In this document: positions 1 through 12,249 of the stretch, one piece after another | Numbering within the stretch: position 1 is the first letter of the stretch | Layout of the letters: each line of letters starts with the position of its first letter | Assembly: GCF_040939455.1 (NCBI RefSeq) | Contig: NC_134111.1 | Location: 58,484,501 to 58,548,500, forward strand | DNA length: 64,000 bases | Direction: 5' to 3' | Origin: Microcebus murinus | Lineage: Eukaryota > Chordata > Mammalia > Primates > Cheirogaleidae | Notes under the pieces: generated by a model | What the model was told of the DNA's origin: nothing | The model's database searches: none | What the model saw: the letters and a program-made list of their open reading frames with translations, nothing else | Position numbers and translations under genes: made by a program

Positions 1-2341
1 ATACCTATATCATACCTACTCCTTATATCTACAAACTTTAAGTCAGTTGAAAAATCATATTTAAGAGCTGGTAAAATCTTTTCTAAATTAAATCTACATC
101 AACATTGAAAATAAATAGTGACCCCTTTGCTCAGAAATTAAATCAGTTTGCCTTCGGAAACAAATCAGTTATAATAAAAATCAGATAGTGGGCCTGAAAG
201 AAACAGTCTTTAGTCTATGTGACACTAGTGTGTTTTGAAAAGCAACCTCATTGCTTTATTCTAGGCTTGGACTTGTAATGTCCCTCAGCCCCATCGGGGC
301 ACTTCAGCTTCATCATCTCACAAGAGAAAGGAAAATGCAAAGAAGCAGGTGGCCGAGGGAATGGCACTGGTAAGGAAAGATGAAGCCAAGATAAAATTCA
401 CCAGTTGAAATTGCCAAGTGCTTAAATAAACCTATCTTCCACAAAAAGAAATATAAACCATGGGAAAAGCATTTAGAGACTTTGAAAACTAGATTAAGAA
501 GAAAAAAAAAGTTCTTCAGGTATTAAAAAAATTAATTGATAAAAAAGGGTCAGTTTAATTTTTTTATGAGAAAACAGACACACATACACCCCTCTTGACC
601 GGACAATAAATATTTCCATGTAATATAGAAATATAGCACACTGTAAGGACTTACGTAAAATCACTAGCTATGAAGAACTCTATGAAAAACATTTTTAAAA
701 TGAGACAACACAAGGCATCAGGTAGTCATGACCCTCTCTCCTCTCATCCAATTGTGACAAACTATTTGATATGAAAGCTACATTGAGACACCTAAACCCC
801 TAAACTCCTTAAAAAAATGAATTTCAAAGTGGTATTTATCATTTATTCATAACTTTACAGTAGTGTAAGCATCCCTCCCAAATAGACAACCCAAGATTAA
901 AATATAGATATGATTTGATATTAATATGCAAATGACTTGGTTCTAAGTCCTTTGGTAACTTCCCAATTCATACTCTAGAGTATAGACCTTTTTAGCATGC
1001 CAGTTTGCAATGAACCAGCAATGTAAAACAGAATGGCCAACTGTTCCTCTGTTAGTAACAAATGTGCTAATATGTACTAGTTTAAACTTGATCTATCAGT
1101 GAGTCAATGAACCATGAAGGGTGGGGGTTAATCAGGGTGTTCTCCAAACAAAGGCTCGTGAGAGCAGCAGGGAGGCCACTCCCAGACTCACATCTGTGCT
1201 GTTTTGAGAGCAGCACACGATGGAAATGGCATGGTGTTCATCAAAGTTAAGAGCCCAGAACCTTGTCATAATCTTGTGTATATGCACAACTCTTTTACAC
1301 AGAAAAGCAACCAAACTGTTGCAAAGATAAAACCCAAACACAGGGAATAAAATCTTCAGTTAACCACAAGCCTCAGGGGCTATTAATATTAAACTACGCC
1401 CAGTTAATGTGTAACGGTGATGGTAAAAGCCTTTCATATATAAGATTTGACAACTTCCCAGTAGAGCTCAGAGTTGGAGATATTTTATGTCAGGCAAGTT
1501 ATATTAAAATGCATCAATTCCACCTTATTGTCAACAAAAGCTTATTGATGCAGATCTTTACACATACTGATGAAAATAATTTTAATGCCATAGTCTACTT
1601 AAAGTAAAAACAAAGCTATATAAACTTCTAAATTCACATGCAGTCCACCAGAGTAAACATATCTCTATTTCTAATAGCTGAAACTGACTGAACAGCAATT
1701 AGTATAAAAATATCTGCTGCCAGAATAATCAGCTCAATACTTCAGAATTTAAACAATAAAGAAGCTAAGACTATTTAGATAAAGCAAGAGTGAACAAGCA
1801 CAGAGGAGAGCAAAAATAAAATTCAGCCAAATATACCATCCATTTTATCATAATATAATAAATTCTTATTCATTGTGGAAGATACTATGGATCTATTTAA
1901 CTATCTCACTTTTCCTAATTAAATCCAAACTGAAAAGAGATATGTAACTAGCTTTAGGAAACATTCCTACTCAGAAGTCAAGCACAGAATTAGTTAAAAT
2001 AATTAGCATTTAAATATAATTAATTTCATAAAAAAACCAATTTGTGATGAAATAATTATACATTTAATCCTTCACAAACTATGAAATTATAAAATATTAG
2101 AGAGCACTTTAATGAATATGTTGTACTTTAATGATCTTATCAGTTAGAAGCTTTTATAAAGTATTGTTTCTGGATCATATATAAATAATTGTTACTTTTA
2201 AGAAAAGTTTTTAGTTATCTGCAGGGCCTCAAAAGAAAAAAGCACTGATTTGAGCATTCTAAGAACATATGTTCCATTATAAAAATAAAGAATCTTAAAA
2301 ATATTTGTGTACTGTAATACATAAAGACCAATTACAGAGGA
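1..2341. other. Intronic DNA with no recognised feature
   Basis: AT-rich sequence. The short open frames at 1132-1341 (minus) and 1407-1607 (plus) show no family resemblance. No repeat with a clear consensus was recognised. Confidence 0.5.
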
Positions 2342-3640
2342 TTTTTATTTTTCAACTGACAAAAAGAATTGTATATATTTACCATATATAACATGTTTTA
2401 AACTATATATGCATTGTGGAAGGGCTCAATTGAGCTAATTAACATATGTATTACCTCACATACTTATTATTTTGTGATAAGAACACATAAAATCCACTCT
2501 TAGCAATTTTCAAGTATATTATAATTAACTATATTCACCATGTTGTACAATAGACCTGTTGAAGTTATCCTCCTATCTAACTGAAATTTTGTATCTGTTC
2601 ACCAACATCTTTCCAATCCCCAACACTATTCCTAGCCCCTGGTGGCCACCATTCTACTCTCTACTTCTATGAGTACAACTTTTTTATATTCTACATAGAA
2701 GTGAGATCATGTGATATTTGTCTTTCTATGCCTGGCTTATTTCACTCACCATAACTTCCTCCAAGTTCATCCACATTGCTAAAAATGACAGAATTTCCTA
2801 CTTTTTAAGGCTGAATAATATTCCATTGTGTATATATACATTTTATCATTCACCTATTGATGGACACTTAGGTTGACTCCATATCTTGGCTACTGTGCAT
2901 AATGATGCAATAGTAGTGCAGGTCTCATTAACATACTGATTTCATTTTTCTGGCTATAATCCCTGATATTGCTGGATCCTATAGTAGTTCTATTTTTAAT
3001 TGTTTGAAGAACTTCTATACTGTTTTTCATAATGACCGTATGAATTTACAGTCCCACCAGTGTACAAGGGTTCTTTTTTGTCCACATCCCTGCCAACACT
3101 TGTTATCTTTCATCTTTTTGATAACAGCTATTATAACAAGTTTGAGGTGATATCTTATTGTGGTTTTAATTTGCATTTCCCTGATGATTAGTAATGTTGA
3201 ACAGTTTTTCATGTACCTGTTGATCATTAGTATTCCTTCTCCGGAGAAATGTCTGTTCAGGTCCTTTGTCCATTTTATAATCAGGTTATTTGTTTTCTTG
3301 CTATTGAATTGAGTTCCTTACATATTTTCAATATTAACCCCTTATCAGATGTGTGGTTTGCAAATATTTTCTCCTATTCCCTGGGTTATCTCTTCACTCA
3401 GTTAATTCCTTTCTTTGCTGTGCAGAAGCTTCTTGGTTTGATGTAATCTTATGTATTTACTTCCACTTGGTACCTGTGCTTTTGGGTTCATATACAAAAA
3501 TCATTACCCAGACCAATGGCATAGCTTTTCCTCTATGTTTTCTTCTAGCAGTTTTACAGTTTCAGGTCTTAACCTTTTAATATTTAATACATTTTGTCCT
3601 AGTCTATCTGGGACAAAAGATAGACTTTGTAATAAATTGT
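2342..3640 (-). repeat. L1 LINE 3' portion, antisense
   Basis: In plus orientation this is the reverse complement of an L1 end: the 3' UTR lies near 2342-2700, followed by the reverse complement of the end of ORF2 (ATAATATTCCATTGTGTATATA near 2815, the antisense of the ACAATGGAATA motif). Upstream ORF2 sequence runs on to about 3640. It is diverged, in the L1MA/L1MB age range by eye. Several short open frames across it (3027-3645) are antisense shadows of the decayed ORF2. Confidence 0.85.
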
Positions 3641-3644
3641 GTTA

Positions 3645-4755
3645 GGACAACTGGATAACTATTTGAAAAAAGATGGGGCCAATACATTATACCATGCACA
3701 AAATAAACCTCAAATAGACTAGAGATCTAAAATTAAACTATACAAGTGCTAAAAAAAAAAAAATGAGAGAATTTATCTATAACCTGGGTATAAAGAGCCT
3801 TTTTACCATGACTCAAAAATCAGATGCAATAAAGAAAAGAGTACATTTAACTTACATAGAAGGTTCTAAATTAAAACTTTGCATTAAAAAATCACTAGGA
3901 AAAGTCAAAAGAAGTTATATGTTGGGAGAAAACTATTTGTAATATGTATCACAGAAAAGGAGCGATATCCATAAAATATAAAGAATTTGTAAAAATTGAA
4001 GGGAACAAAAGGCCAAAAGTATTATAGAATATAGGCAAATGATATGAAGATAATTCATAAGATATCAAAAATAGCCTTTAGACACATGAAACTATGTTCA
4101 AATTTGCTCATTTGTTAAAACATAAATTAAAACCATACTGAGATCCATTTTCCACCTATTGCATTGGAAAAATTCTAAAGCATGAAAGTACAATCTGTTG
4201 TTGAGGCTGTGAAGGAACAGATACTTTTAAACACTGCTGGTAAATATGAAAAATGGTATAAATTCCATGGAAGGGAAATTGTCAATATCAAACGAACAAC
4301 ACATGCACTAAGCCTTATCCAAGAATTTCACTTCTAGAAATTTACCTTTTCAAGATACAATATGCACAAAATGATTTGATGCATTATTTGTAATCACAGA
4401 TATTAGAAACTATCAAAATGTGCAACATGGGAGAGTGTTGAATAAAATATGGTACAGACAACATAATGAAATCTTACACAGCTGTTAAAAAACATAAGGA
4501 AGCTCTCTATGAAATGATATGGAGTTATTTCCAGTATATGTTGTTAAGTAAAAAGCAAAATGGCAACAAATTTACATTACATGTTACTTTTAGCATCAGA
4601 AAGAAGGAAAATTAAACCAGAAACCAATGCAATTGGTTACTTATAAAGGGTAAGAAGGATGAGGTGAAAATGATATAGGAAAAAGTATTTTTTCTTTTGG
4701 AAACATGTTAATGGCCTACATATTAAAAAAAAATATATATATATATATAAAATGA
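3645..4755 (+). repeat. L1 LINE 3' portion, sense, old
   Basis: Starts with a GGACAACTGGATAACTATTTG-like ORF2 motif and runs through the usual order of the ORF2 C-terminal region (CAAATTTGCTCATTTG, GATACTTTTAAACACTGCTGG, AAATATGGTACAGACAACATAATG) to an A/TA-rich end near 4725-4755. Heavily diverged. It lies head to head with the L1 on its left and overlaps it in L1 coordinates, so it is a separate insertion rather than one inverted copy. Confidence 0.75.
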
Positions 4756-4914
4756 AATCAATGAAGATGACGGAGAGAAAAAAATGCTGAATACAAATAG
4801 AAAAAAAGCCAACTGTATTTAAAATGCATAATATAACTATTATGGAGGGAATAAAAGCTAATGCAAGTAACTTTTGAATATCATACTTGAAACATATACC
4901 TTTTTAGTCTAGGG

Positions 4915-5132
4915 CAGGCGTCCTCAAACTACGGCCTGTGGGCCACATGCGGCCCGAGGACATTTATCTGGCTCACTGGGTGTTTTTGCCACCGCTGCCT
5001 GTCCTGCTTAGCAGCCAACTCATCCTGGGCCCACAGCGTGCATGTGTGGAATGTGGGCCGCACTCTCCTACGGCCCTCCAACGGTCTGAGGGACAGTGAA
5101 CTGGCCCCGTTTAAAAAGTTTGAGGACCCCTG
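4915..5132 (+). mobile_element. Non-autonomous hAT transposon (218 bp), copy 1
   Basis: The ends are CAGGCGTCCTCAAACT and AGTTTGAGGACCCCTG, which are imperfect inverted repeats of hAT type. It is flanked by 8-bp direct repeats GTCTAGGG (4907-4914) and GTCTACGG (5133-5140), one mismatch, the expected hAT duplication length. The interior is GC- and CpG-rich and has no open frame of its own; the minus open frame at 4929-5198 is incidental. A second copy lies at 39414-39622. Only lightly decayed compared with the MER-type hAT relics in this window. Orientation is arbitrary. Confidence 0.85.
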
Positions 5133-5140
5133 GTCTACGG

Positions 5141-6290
5141 GGTCCAAAAAAGAACTGCCAATAAATCCTGAACCCATTTTAGTAGGTTTATTTTTCATAA
5201 TGATATAGACACCACTATTCTGAAACTAGTTTGCGTGCATCACATGACTGAGGAAATGGGCAGATGTGTTGTTGGGAGCCATAATCCTCACTATGGAAGA
5301 AGGGAGATACAATAGGGAGGAGAGAAATAGAAAGAACCCTGTAGGACTGGATAGAAATCAGAGAAATCAATATAAACTCATGATTTCTAATAGATTTTAC
5401 CTAACTCTGCTACATGAGCCTAGAAGTTATGACATCCAAACAGCAATGATCATACCTAGTTTCCAGATCTTGGTTTCTCAATACCACTGCCCACCAGAAG
5501 AAACCATAATTCCTTAAAGAAAAGGCTGATACCAGGGCTGGTACAGGGAAGATATGAGATAAGCCTAGAATACCCCATGATGCCAAAAAGTGAAGAAATG
5601 TTTCCAGATGGATGAAAATGGGTTGAAAAAACACAGGAACCAACTTTAAGGAACTTCTCAAAATGTCTTCATCTCCATTCCTCAAAGGAAACTTAAATTC
5701 ATCTTATGTCAGAGGAAAACTCCTTATTTTTCTCCCGAAACTCCCTCCTTTATTTCAGTTCCAGGCCCTCAAATCCACCAGCATAAGAAACCTGAGTCAT
5801 TGTTCTCTTTCTCTTGATTCAGCCGATTTCATGATACAAACATTTTAATGTTTTTCTCTCATCTCCTGAGTCTGACTGCTCTAAAATTTTCAGATTTCAA
5901 TCATTACTTATGAACATGTCAGTCAACTACATGAAAATGGTATCATCTGTATAACATGAATATGAGCAAAGCTTAGAGTTGTTTTAACTAAAAGTCAAAT
6001 ATATAATAGAATATTTTAGAACCAACCAGCCCTCAAACATACAGAACACAGGTTACATTTGTATTAACTGTAAATTATGCTATTGGTACCTCTCACTTTT
6101 TGAATTTTTATATATTTGATACCCAGTTATATAAGCAATCAAGCAATAAGTGATAAGGATAGCACAATCTGACCGATATACCAAAGACAGCAGCTAGTAG
6201 ATTCACCACATTTAAAATTAGATTCTCTTTGCAGCAACATTATTGACTATGGAATATGCCTCCTAACTTTTAAAATGTCAGGAGAACATG
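5141..6290. other. Intronic DNA with no recognised feature
   Basis: Unique-looking sequence. The open frames at 5266-5517 (+), 5410-5685 (-) and 5663-5848 (+) overlap on opposite strands and resemble no protein I know. Confidence 0.45.
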
Positions 6291-6294
6291 GTGA

Positions 6295-6500
6295 GTTAAG
6301 AATATGGACTATAGGTCCATAATGCCTGAGTTTGAATACCAGTTCCACAACTTTCTAACTATATTATCTTGAGAGAATTCTTCACCCTATTGGTGTCTCC
6401 TTTCCCCATCTGTATAATGGTAGTAATGGTACCTGTCTCCGGGATGTTGTGAAATTAACACCTGTTGGTATATGTGAAACACCTGGTATGCCCCCTGATA
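6295..6500 (+). repeat. MIR SINE
   Basis: Shows the MIR order: CCTGAGTTTGAATACCAGTT, then CTAACTATATTATCTTGAG, then CCCCATCTGTATAATGG, then a GTTGTGAAATTAACACC-like tail. This matches the ancient mammalian tRNA-derived SINE in sense orientation. Confidence 0.75.
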
Positions 6501-6654
6501 CACCAAGAAATCATGACAATGATGGTAATGATGATTAATTCTATTAGTATAAAATCCCTCTCACTCTCTTCTCTGCAAAGATGATGCTTAGTCTTGAAGG
6601 GCTAAAGGGTTTGAGGCTATGGGTTCTATCAAAGCTCAACAAAAACTTGGATAC

Positions 6655-6885
6655 CTATACAATAATAATAAGGGTTACCCTTCACTGAGTGCCTGCTATT
6701 TTATATACATTATATATTTAAGTATCTTAATAACTTATCAAGACTGACATCAACTTAACTTTACAGATAGGAGGCCAAAGCCTTGTAGAAGACATAAAGA
6801 TAAGGTATACAGCTAAGTATTCATAAGTGGAAAAGCTAGGAACCAAACTCAGATTATCCAAATAAAAATCCCCTCAGTTACAATG
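6655..6885 (-). repeat. MIR SINE, antisense
   Basis: Shows the reverse-complement MIR landmarks: TTCACTGAGTGCCTGCTATTT, then TTTACAGATAGGAGGCCAAAG, then ACAGCTAAGTATTCATAAGTG, then GGAACCAAACTCAGA. Diverged but in consensus order. Confidence 0.7.
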
Positions 6886-7224
6886 ACTCATTCATAAACG
6901 CACCAAGGTATTTTCCATTCATTTAAGTAAAAGGAGGTAGAGAACCTAGCCAAGCTATCTAGGGTGACATCCTTCCCACACATCTGGTGGGCTAGGGCTG
7001 AGTAAGTCACCCGACTGCTGACAGCGTCACTAATATATACAGTTTAAACAGGATCAGAACAAAAATTTGTGGAGTCTGAACTTGAGTCTTTTGATTATTA
7101 CAAAATTGAAAATCTTTATTTTTGATACAACATTCAGACAATTCAGAAGTGTCTAAAGAATGACACTTTTCCTTTTGAAACAACAAAAAAACACCACACT
7201 GGTAAAAGTTTGGCATCAGACTGG

Positions 7225-7518
7225 TTTGGAGCCTACCGGTCGTGCCCTGTCCCTTTAAGATTTCAGAGGACCCTCTCTTTGGCCAACATTAAAGGTTCAC
7301 CACCAGCTGGCTTTCCCTGCTAACCAATTCCATCAGCTTCTTAACTTCTAGAAATTCTTTAACCTGCATGGCTCCTTGATGAACTCCATTTCCAGTGATA
7401 TCACGGCCTTTTTAAATATACTTAACAATATATTTAGTCCCAAATATGTAGTATAGTCCATTATACCCTGCCTTTCAATAAAACAATACTTACTCTTAAA
7501 AAAAAAAAAAAAAAAGAT
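7225..7518 (+). pseudogene. Possible 5'-truncated retrocopy ending in a poly(A) tract
   Basis: An AATAAA signal at about 7478 is followed about 20 bases later by an uninterrupted A run (7499-7517), the arrangement of a reverse-transcribed mRNA 3' end. The DNA upstream (7230-7470) is more balanced in base composition than its surroundings and is not a SINE or LINE I recognise. No clear target duplication was found, and the parent gene is unknown. It could instead be the tail of an unrecognised retroelement. Confidence 0.3.
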
Positions 7519-7544
7519 TAATTATTTAAATCTTTTTGCTGAGA

Positions 7545-7790
7545 GGCAGTGCAGTGTAGTAAAGAACAAATAGGTTTCTGGATTAGAAAATCCTGGATTT
7601 AAATCTTGCTTCAGTACTTTATAACCCACCTTAACCAATTTCTCAGAGTTCTGTTTCCTTAGCCAGGCATCTATGGAAGATTAAAAAAAAAAATCTTGAC
7701 CACAATAAAAGTGTTGTGATAAAGATTTAATGAGTTAGTTGGTTTATGTCAAAAGCAACAAAGATATGCCTAAAATCATATAGACAAGCA
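7545..7790 (+). repeat. MIR SINE
   Basis: GAGGCAGTGCAGTGTAGTAAAG followed by TCTGGATTAGAAAATCCTGG and an AAAGATTTAATGAGTTAGTT segment matches MIR 5' to 3' order. A short A run interrupts it at 7682-7692. Confidence 0.7.
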
Positions 7791-7799
7791 AAATACTCA

Positions 7800-7960
7800 G
7801 TTTATTTCACCAGCATTTACTGAGTCAGGCACTGTGCCAAGTGTTATATTAATAGAAAATAACAGCAAACATTTATCGAGCACTTACTACACATGAACCC
7901 CTATTCCAAGTGCTTAAAAATCTCTGTGCTAAAAAGAATTACAGTCTAGTAAAGTATCAG
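7800..7960 (-). repeat. L2/MIR-type relic, antisense
   Basis: CAGCATTTACTGAGTCAGGCA followed by a second CATTTATCGAGCACTTACTAC block resembles the antisense 3' end of L2 and a MIR-like end side by side. Diverged, and the exact family is uncertain. Confidence 0.45.
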
Positions 7961-9150
7961 CTATGTGAGCTCACAATTAGAATTTAAATGATGATGTGCA
8001 GAGCATGAACAGTGCCAGGAAATAGCCTGATTGTGCTACGTGGTACAGTCAGCTTTGCAGAGGATTCTCTGGTTTATACCAGACCTTGAACTTCAAACTG
8101 GATTTCACTGAGAAAACAATAGATGAGGGGCACTATAGGTCAAGGGAAGCTCCGAGCTTTGCAACTTAATTGGCAAGTAGCAAAGCACCAAGGTACAAGA
8201 GAACAAAGCCTGGCACTGGATGCTTCAAAGAGCCCAGGAACTTGACCACACAAACAGGCTTCATCTTTGTCCATCTCTTCTCTTTTCATTGGAAAAAGAA
8301 CTAAGGTACATAAACAGTAGAAACAGAAAATGTACTTTTTCAAAATATGTAATTTTCCACGTAAGTATTTTTTAAATGTAAAAAATAGATGTTTGCTTTA
8401 ATGATAAATGAGGAAAAAATGGTTGATTTGAAAACTGTTACAATGCTGAAGCCATTGCAAATATCCAACTACCTGCCTCAAACAGCAACAAATATATTCA
8501 TATAAGATTATAATAAAAGTCTTATAGAGTTACATATATTTATATAAATAACACAATTTCATTATCATTAATGGTAGTCTAATGAATGCCAGGGGGCTTA
8601 ATAATGATTTGTTGCTTAGTATGAAATATGTATTTCCTACTTATGCATACTGTGAGAGTGCTGCTTTATTACTTTTTACTTCATTTCTTTTCAGTGACAA
8701 AAGTTGTTAAGTGAAAATCCATTATACTCTTATCTAAGGATTGATTCAACTTTTAATTTCTCCTATAAGGCTTATAGAATTTGTATTTTCCTTAGGACAT
8801 TCTGCTAAAGCCTAGTAATCAGTTACAAACCAGTGTGTTCATATGTGTTTTTAAAATTCCTTTAGGTTAACAAAAAGAAATGTCTGTCATCTTTTCCATA
8901 ATTCACACCCAATTGAGCCCAAGGCATTGGAGAAAACTCTAATAGTGACAATATTGAGGAATTTTTTTTGAGAAATGCATTATAATATTACTGCTCACCC
9001 TAAATATTGTCTGCCCCAAGAGTCTAGAGTTCTGAATCATAATGTTGGGAAAACAATATTAGAGAGGGATCTTCACACCAGATGATACAGATATTTCCTA
9101 ACAAATGCCTGAAGTCCTTTGTTCAGGGTAGAGTCTAAACTGTACAATAA
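7961..9150. other. Intronic DNA with no recognised feature
   Basis: AT-rich sequence between the MIR/L2 cluster and the mariner. The minus open frame 8140-8343 has no recognisable domain. Confidence 0.45.
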
Positions 9151-9156
9151 ATATTA

Positions 9157-10478
9157 GGTAATTAAATATGAAATGTCCGATTTTGAATCAAAAGTTTAGT
9201 TTAATTGTACTGCTTTTTGAGATACAATAATCAAAGTATGTGCCTAAACTATCAACACAGTTTTGCCATCTTAATGGTAGCTTGTTTATGCCAGCAGCAA
9301 AGCAGCCTGGGGAGCAAGTGGCCATGAAATCATGAAAGGCGTTTTCCACAGCTTGTTGAGAATTGAGTGTTTTTCTTTGCAAGAAGGGGTCCAAAGTCGG
9401 GAAGAAGTGATCATCAGTTTGTGCAAGGTCTGGTGAATATGATGGATGACAGAGAGTTTCCAAGTCCAGCCTGTAGAGTTTGAGCAGCATTGTTTGTGCA
9501 ACACATGGTAGAATGTTGTCTTCCAAGAGGATTGGCCTGTCTCTATTGACCAATCCTGGCTGCTTAATCATAAGCATCCTCAGTTGTTTCTGTAGTGTAG
9601 TGGTTATCAGTGTCACCTCACATAAGCATCCTCATCATTTTCATCCAGTTGGCTGCAGAAGACGTCCACTGTAACTGATTGACTAGGTTTCATGAAGCTG
9701 TAATGGATAATACCAGCACTGGACCACCAAACAGAGACCAGTAGCTTTTTCTGATGAATATTTGGTTCTGGATTGTGTTTCAGCACTTCATCTTTATTTA
9801 ACCATTGTGCTGAATGCTTGCAACTGTCAAAAAGAATCCATTTTTCATCCATGTTAACAATACAATCTAGAAATGGTTCACCTTTATGTCGTGACAGCAA
9901 AGAAAGGCAAGCTTTCAGGGGATTTCTCTTCTGACGCTTGTTTCATTCACTCGGTACCCAAGTATCCAGCTTCTTTACCTTGTCAATTTGTTTCAAATGG
10001 TCCAATGTTGTTGGAATAGTAATGTCAAAACTTGGTATTCATTCACGCCTAGGTTGAGATGGATTTGCTTCCACTACAGCTTTCAGCTCATCATTATCCA
10101 TCTTAGTCTCAGGTTGCACACATAACTCATGTTCAAGATTAAAATCACCAGAATGGAACTTCTCGAACTATCGAGTACTGTTGTTCATTAGCCACATACT
10201 TCCCAAACACTTCATTGATATTTCAAAGCTGTTTGTGCTGCATTGGTTCTGTGACAGAACTCATATTGGAAAACAACATCAATTTTTGACTTACCCTTTT
10301 TCAGAACAAAAATTGCTCTAAAAATTTTTTTTGAAAGATCACAAGCCAAACCATGTGTTTGAAAGACTGAAGATGTACCTTCACAACAAAAATAAAACAA
10401 GTGTCAAAATAAAATGTCAGAGATATCAACTGTGAAACTTAGTACCTAAGGGAATCGGACATTTCATACTTAATAACC
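9157..10478 (-). mobile_element. Full-length mariner DNA transposon with decayed transposase
   Basis: Inverted ends of about 30 bp, reading GGTAATTAAATATGAAATGT at the left and GGTTATTAAGTATGAAATGT inward from the right, are each flanked by TA (9155-9156 and 10479-10480), the mariner target. At 1322 bp the copy has autonomous-element length. The transposase runs on the minus strand. The N-terminal region still reads MDNDELKAVVEANPS near 10050-10100 and TWVPSE near 9945. The catalytic triad is visible as Asp in MDEKW (about 9848), Asp in EDNILP (about 9519) and Asp in SPDLAQTD (about 9414); the last two are 34 residues apart, as in DD34D enzymes. The product is broken by a frameshift around 9610-9660 and in-frame stops upstream, so it is inactive. 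It resembles the primate Hsmar2-like (irritans) group by recall, and the end sequence also recalls MARNA-type elements. Confidence 0.88.
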
Positions 10479-10514
10479 TATATAGGAGATATTTAAATAT
10501 TGTAGACTATGCCA

Positions 10515-10890
10515 TCAGTTAGTTGAAGGCTCATGCTCTGGATTCAGACACATATGGATTTGTTCCCATTTCCTCCACCACTTACTAGTTGCTTAACCTC
10601 AGATTAACAAATCTTTAAACTATTTAAACCTTTATTTTCTCCTGTATATGCTAAGAGATGATGATGGTTATAATAATATTAATTTTACTATGAGCTAAGT
10701 CATGCATTGTTTTCACTCCTCAAACGTTACAACAAAACTCATAAAATAAGTAACTTTATTCTCTTTTTTACATGAAAACATTGGTAGTTCTTGATGCTAT
10801 TATTATGAGGATTTAATGAGATAATTCATAAAAGTTGCTTACAAAAGTGGCACATAGTAAACGTTTAATAAATGCCAGCCATTAGCATTA
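10515..10890 (+). repeat. MIR SINE, interrupted
   Basis: The first part (about 10525-10700) gives GGCTCATGCTCTGGATTCAGA, then CACTTACTAGTTGCTTAACCT and TTTTCTCCTGTATATGCTAAG. The last part (about 10800-10890) gives GAGGATTTAATGAGATAATTC and GTGGCACATAGTAAACG. The middle does not fit the consensus, so this is either one interrupted copy or two. Confidence 0.7.
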
Positions 10891-11684
10891 AGATTTAAAT
10901 TTTTAAAATAATGATTGCTCTATAATTTTGTAAAGGAAGAAATGTTAACAGCATGAAAATCTAATTCAATATTTTATTAGAAACATTTAGCAAATCTTCA
11001 TTTAGCACTTTAAATATAATCATATAATAAGATCTGACAAAGCTACCTAAATTGTTTCTCCAAATCAGTCTTGTTATACAAAACAGTCAGAGGGCTTCTT
11101 TCTAGCTGAAGGATTTGAAATATATAACTTGACAATGAATATACTTAACTCCTCTTTTCAAGATACTATGTCAATGATTGAAGCAGAAATATAATTTTCT
11201 TACATGAGACATTGTTTTTTTAGATATAAAAGTAATGACTTTCAAAAATATATCCCTCCCTTAGGATAAAAATGCTACAGAGGCCAGTGAGCAGCCCTTG
11301 GGAAGACTGCCTGGTCTCACAATTCCCAAGAATAAACAGAATGATTGTTTCTAAAGAGATAATTCTCGTTTGCTGTCCACTGAAAGGGTAGTGACTGAGT
11401 TGGAGCTGATGTTATTAATAGATGAAGAGGAACTGGAAGGGAAACTTTGGCAGGCTTCCACCAACCTTCACCAAGATCATCTGAACCAGTTGTGTGGTAA
11501 AACTCATGGCAAATAAGTTATAACTTTATATAACTCAGGAATAGATACTGGTTAATCCTTAAGAATATTTGGAATAACAAGAACATAGAATATTCAGTCG
11601 CATATAATTAATCCCCGCAAAGGTATCTTTGGTAAGTGTGGCATGCTGCATTGTTCATATCTTGCACGTTCATGGTTCTTGGCC
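10891..11684. other. Intronic DNA with no recognised feature
   Basis: AT-rich, no open frame of note and no recognised repeat. Confidence 0.45.
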
Positions 11685-11795
11685 CTGGTAATACATTAGA
11701 ATCAGTGCAGGGTCTTCTAAAGGAGATCCAGGCCTTGGGCCCACCCAGACCTATTTAATAGAACCTTTCAATTCTCAGACTAAGGAATAAGTCCT
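11685..11795 (+). repeat. MER5A-like hAT relic
   Basis: ACATTAGAATCAGTGCAGGG, then CAGGCCTTGGGCCCACCCAGA and CCTATTTAATAGAACCTTTC follow the MER5A consensus (non-autonomous hAT-Charlie). The ends are not preserved. Confidence 0.65.
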
Positions 11796-12249
11796 AAGAA
11801 GGATGAACTTTTAAAAAATGAAATTCACACATACATACTCATAACAATGCTATCCTTTGATAGTACCCTATTCTATTTTCAATTTCTTTTTTTCATTTGA
11901 TCATTTCAATATTCTCTGCTTCTTCTGTTGAGTGAAGTTTGTGGGTGTCCAATGCTACAGTTTGTTATGTGTGCAGACATTCACTCATGGTAAGTTTTTC
12001 ACACTGACACTTGCTGGAAAGGAAATGGCTGAAAATGTCAAACTAGCATGTTCTAGTTTTAAGATAAATGGTATTTTTCCTATTCTTTATTAAGCAGATT
12101 TTACATGATATCTATGTTTCCATATACCTATGTTTTTGTTCTAAGTTTGATAAAATTGGAGGTTTGGTTTTAAAAGATTTCCTTTTAACATGTTAACATC
12201 CTTTGAAGAGTTAAGCAGTGCTATTAGTCATTCAGAATTTAATGAAAAC

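Noticed and set aside
9188..9900. Apparent host genes of 142 and 95 codons on the minus strand
   Set aside because: They are two frames of one broken mariner transposase between terminal inverted repeats, not host genes.
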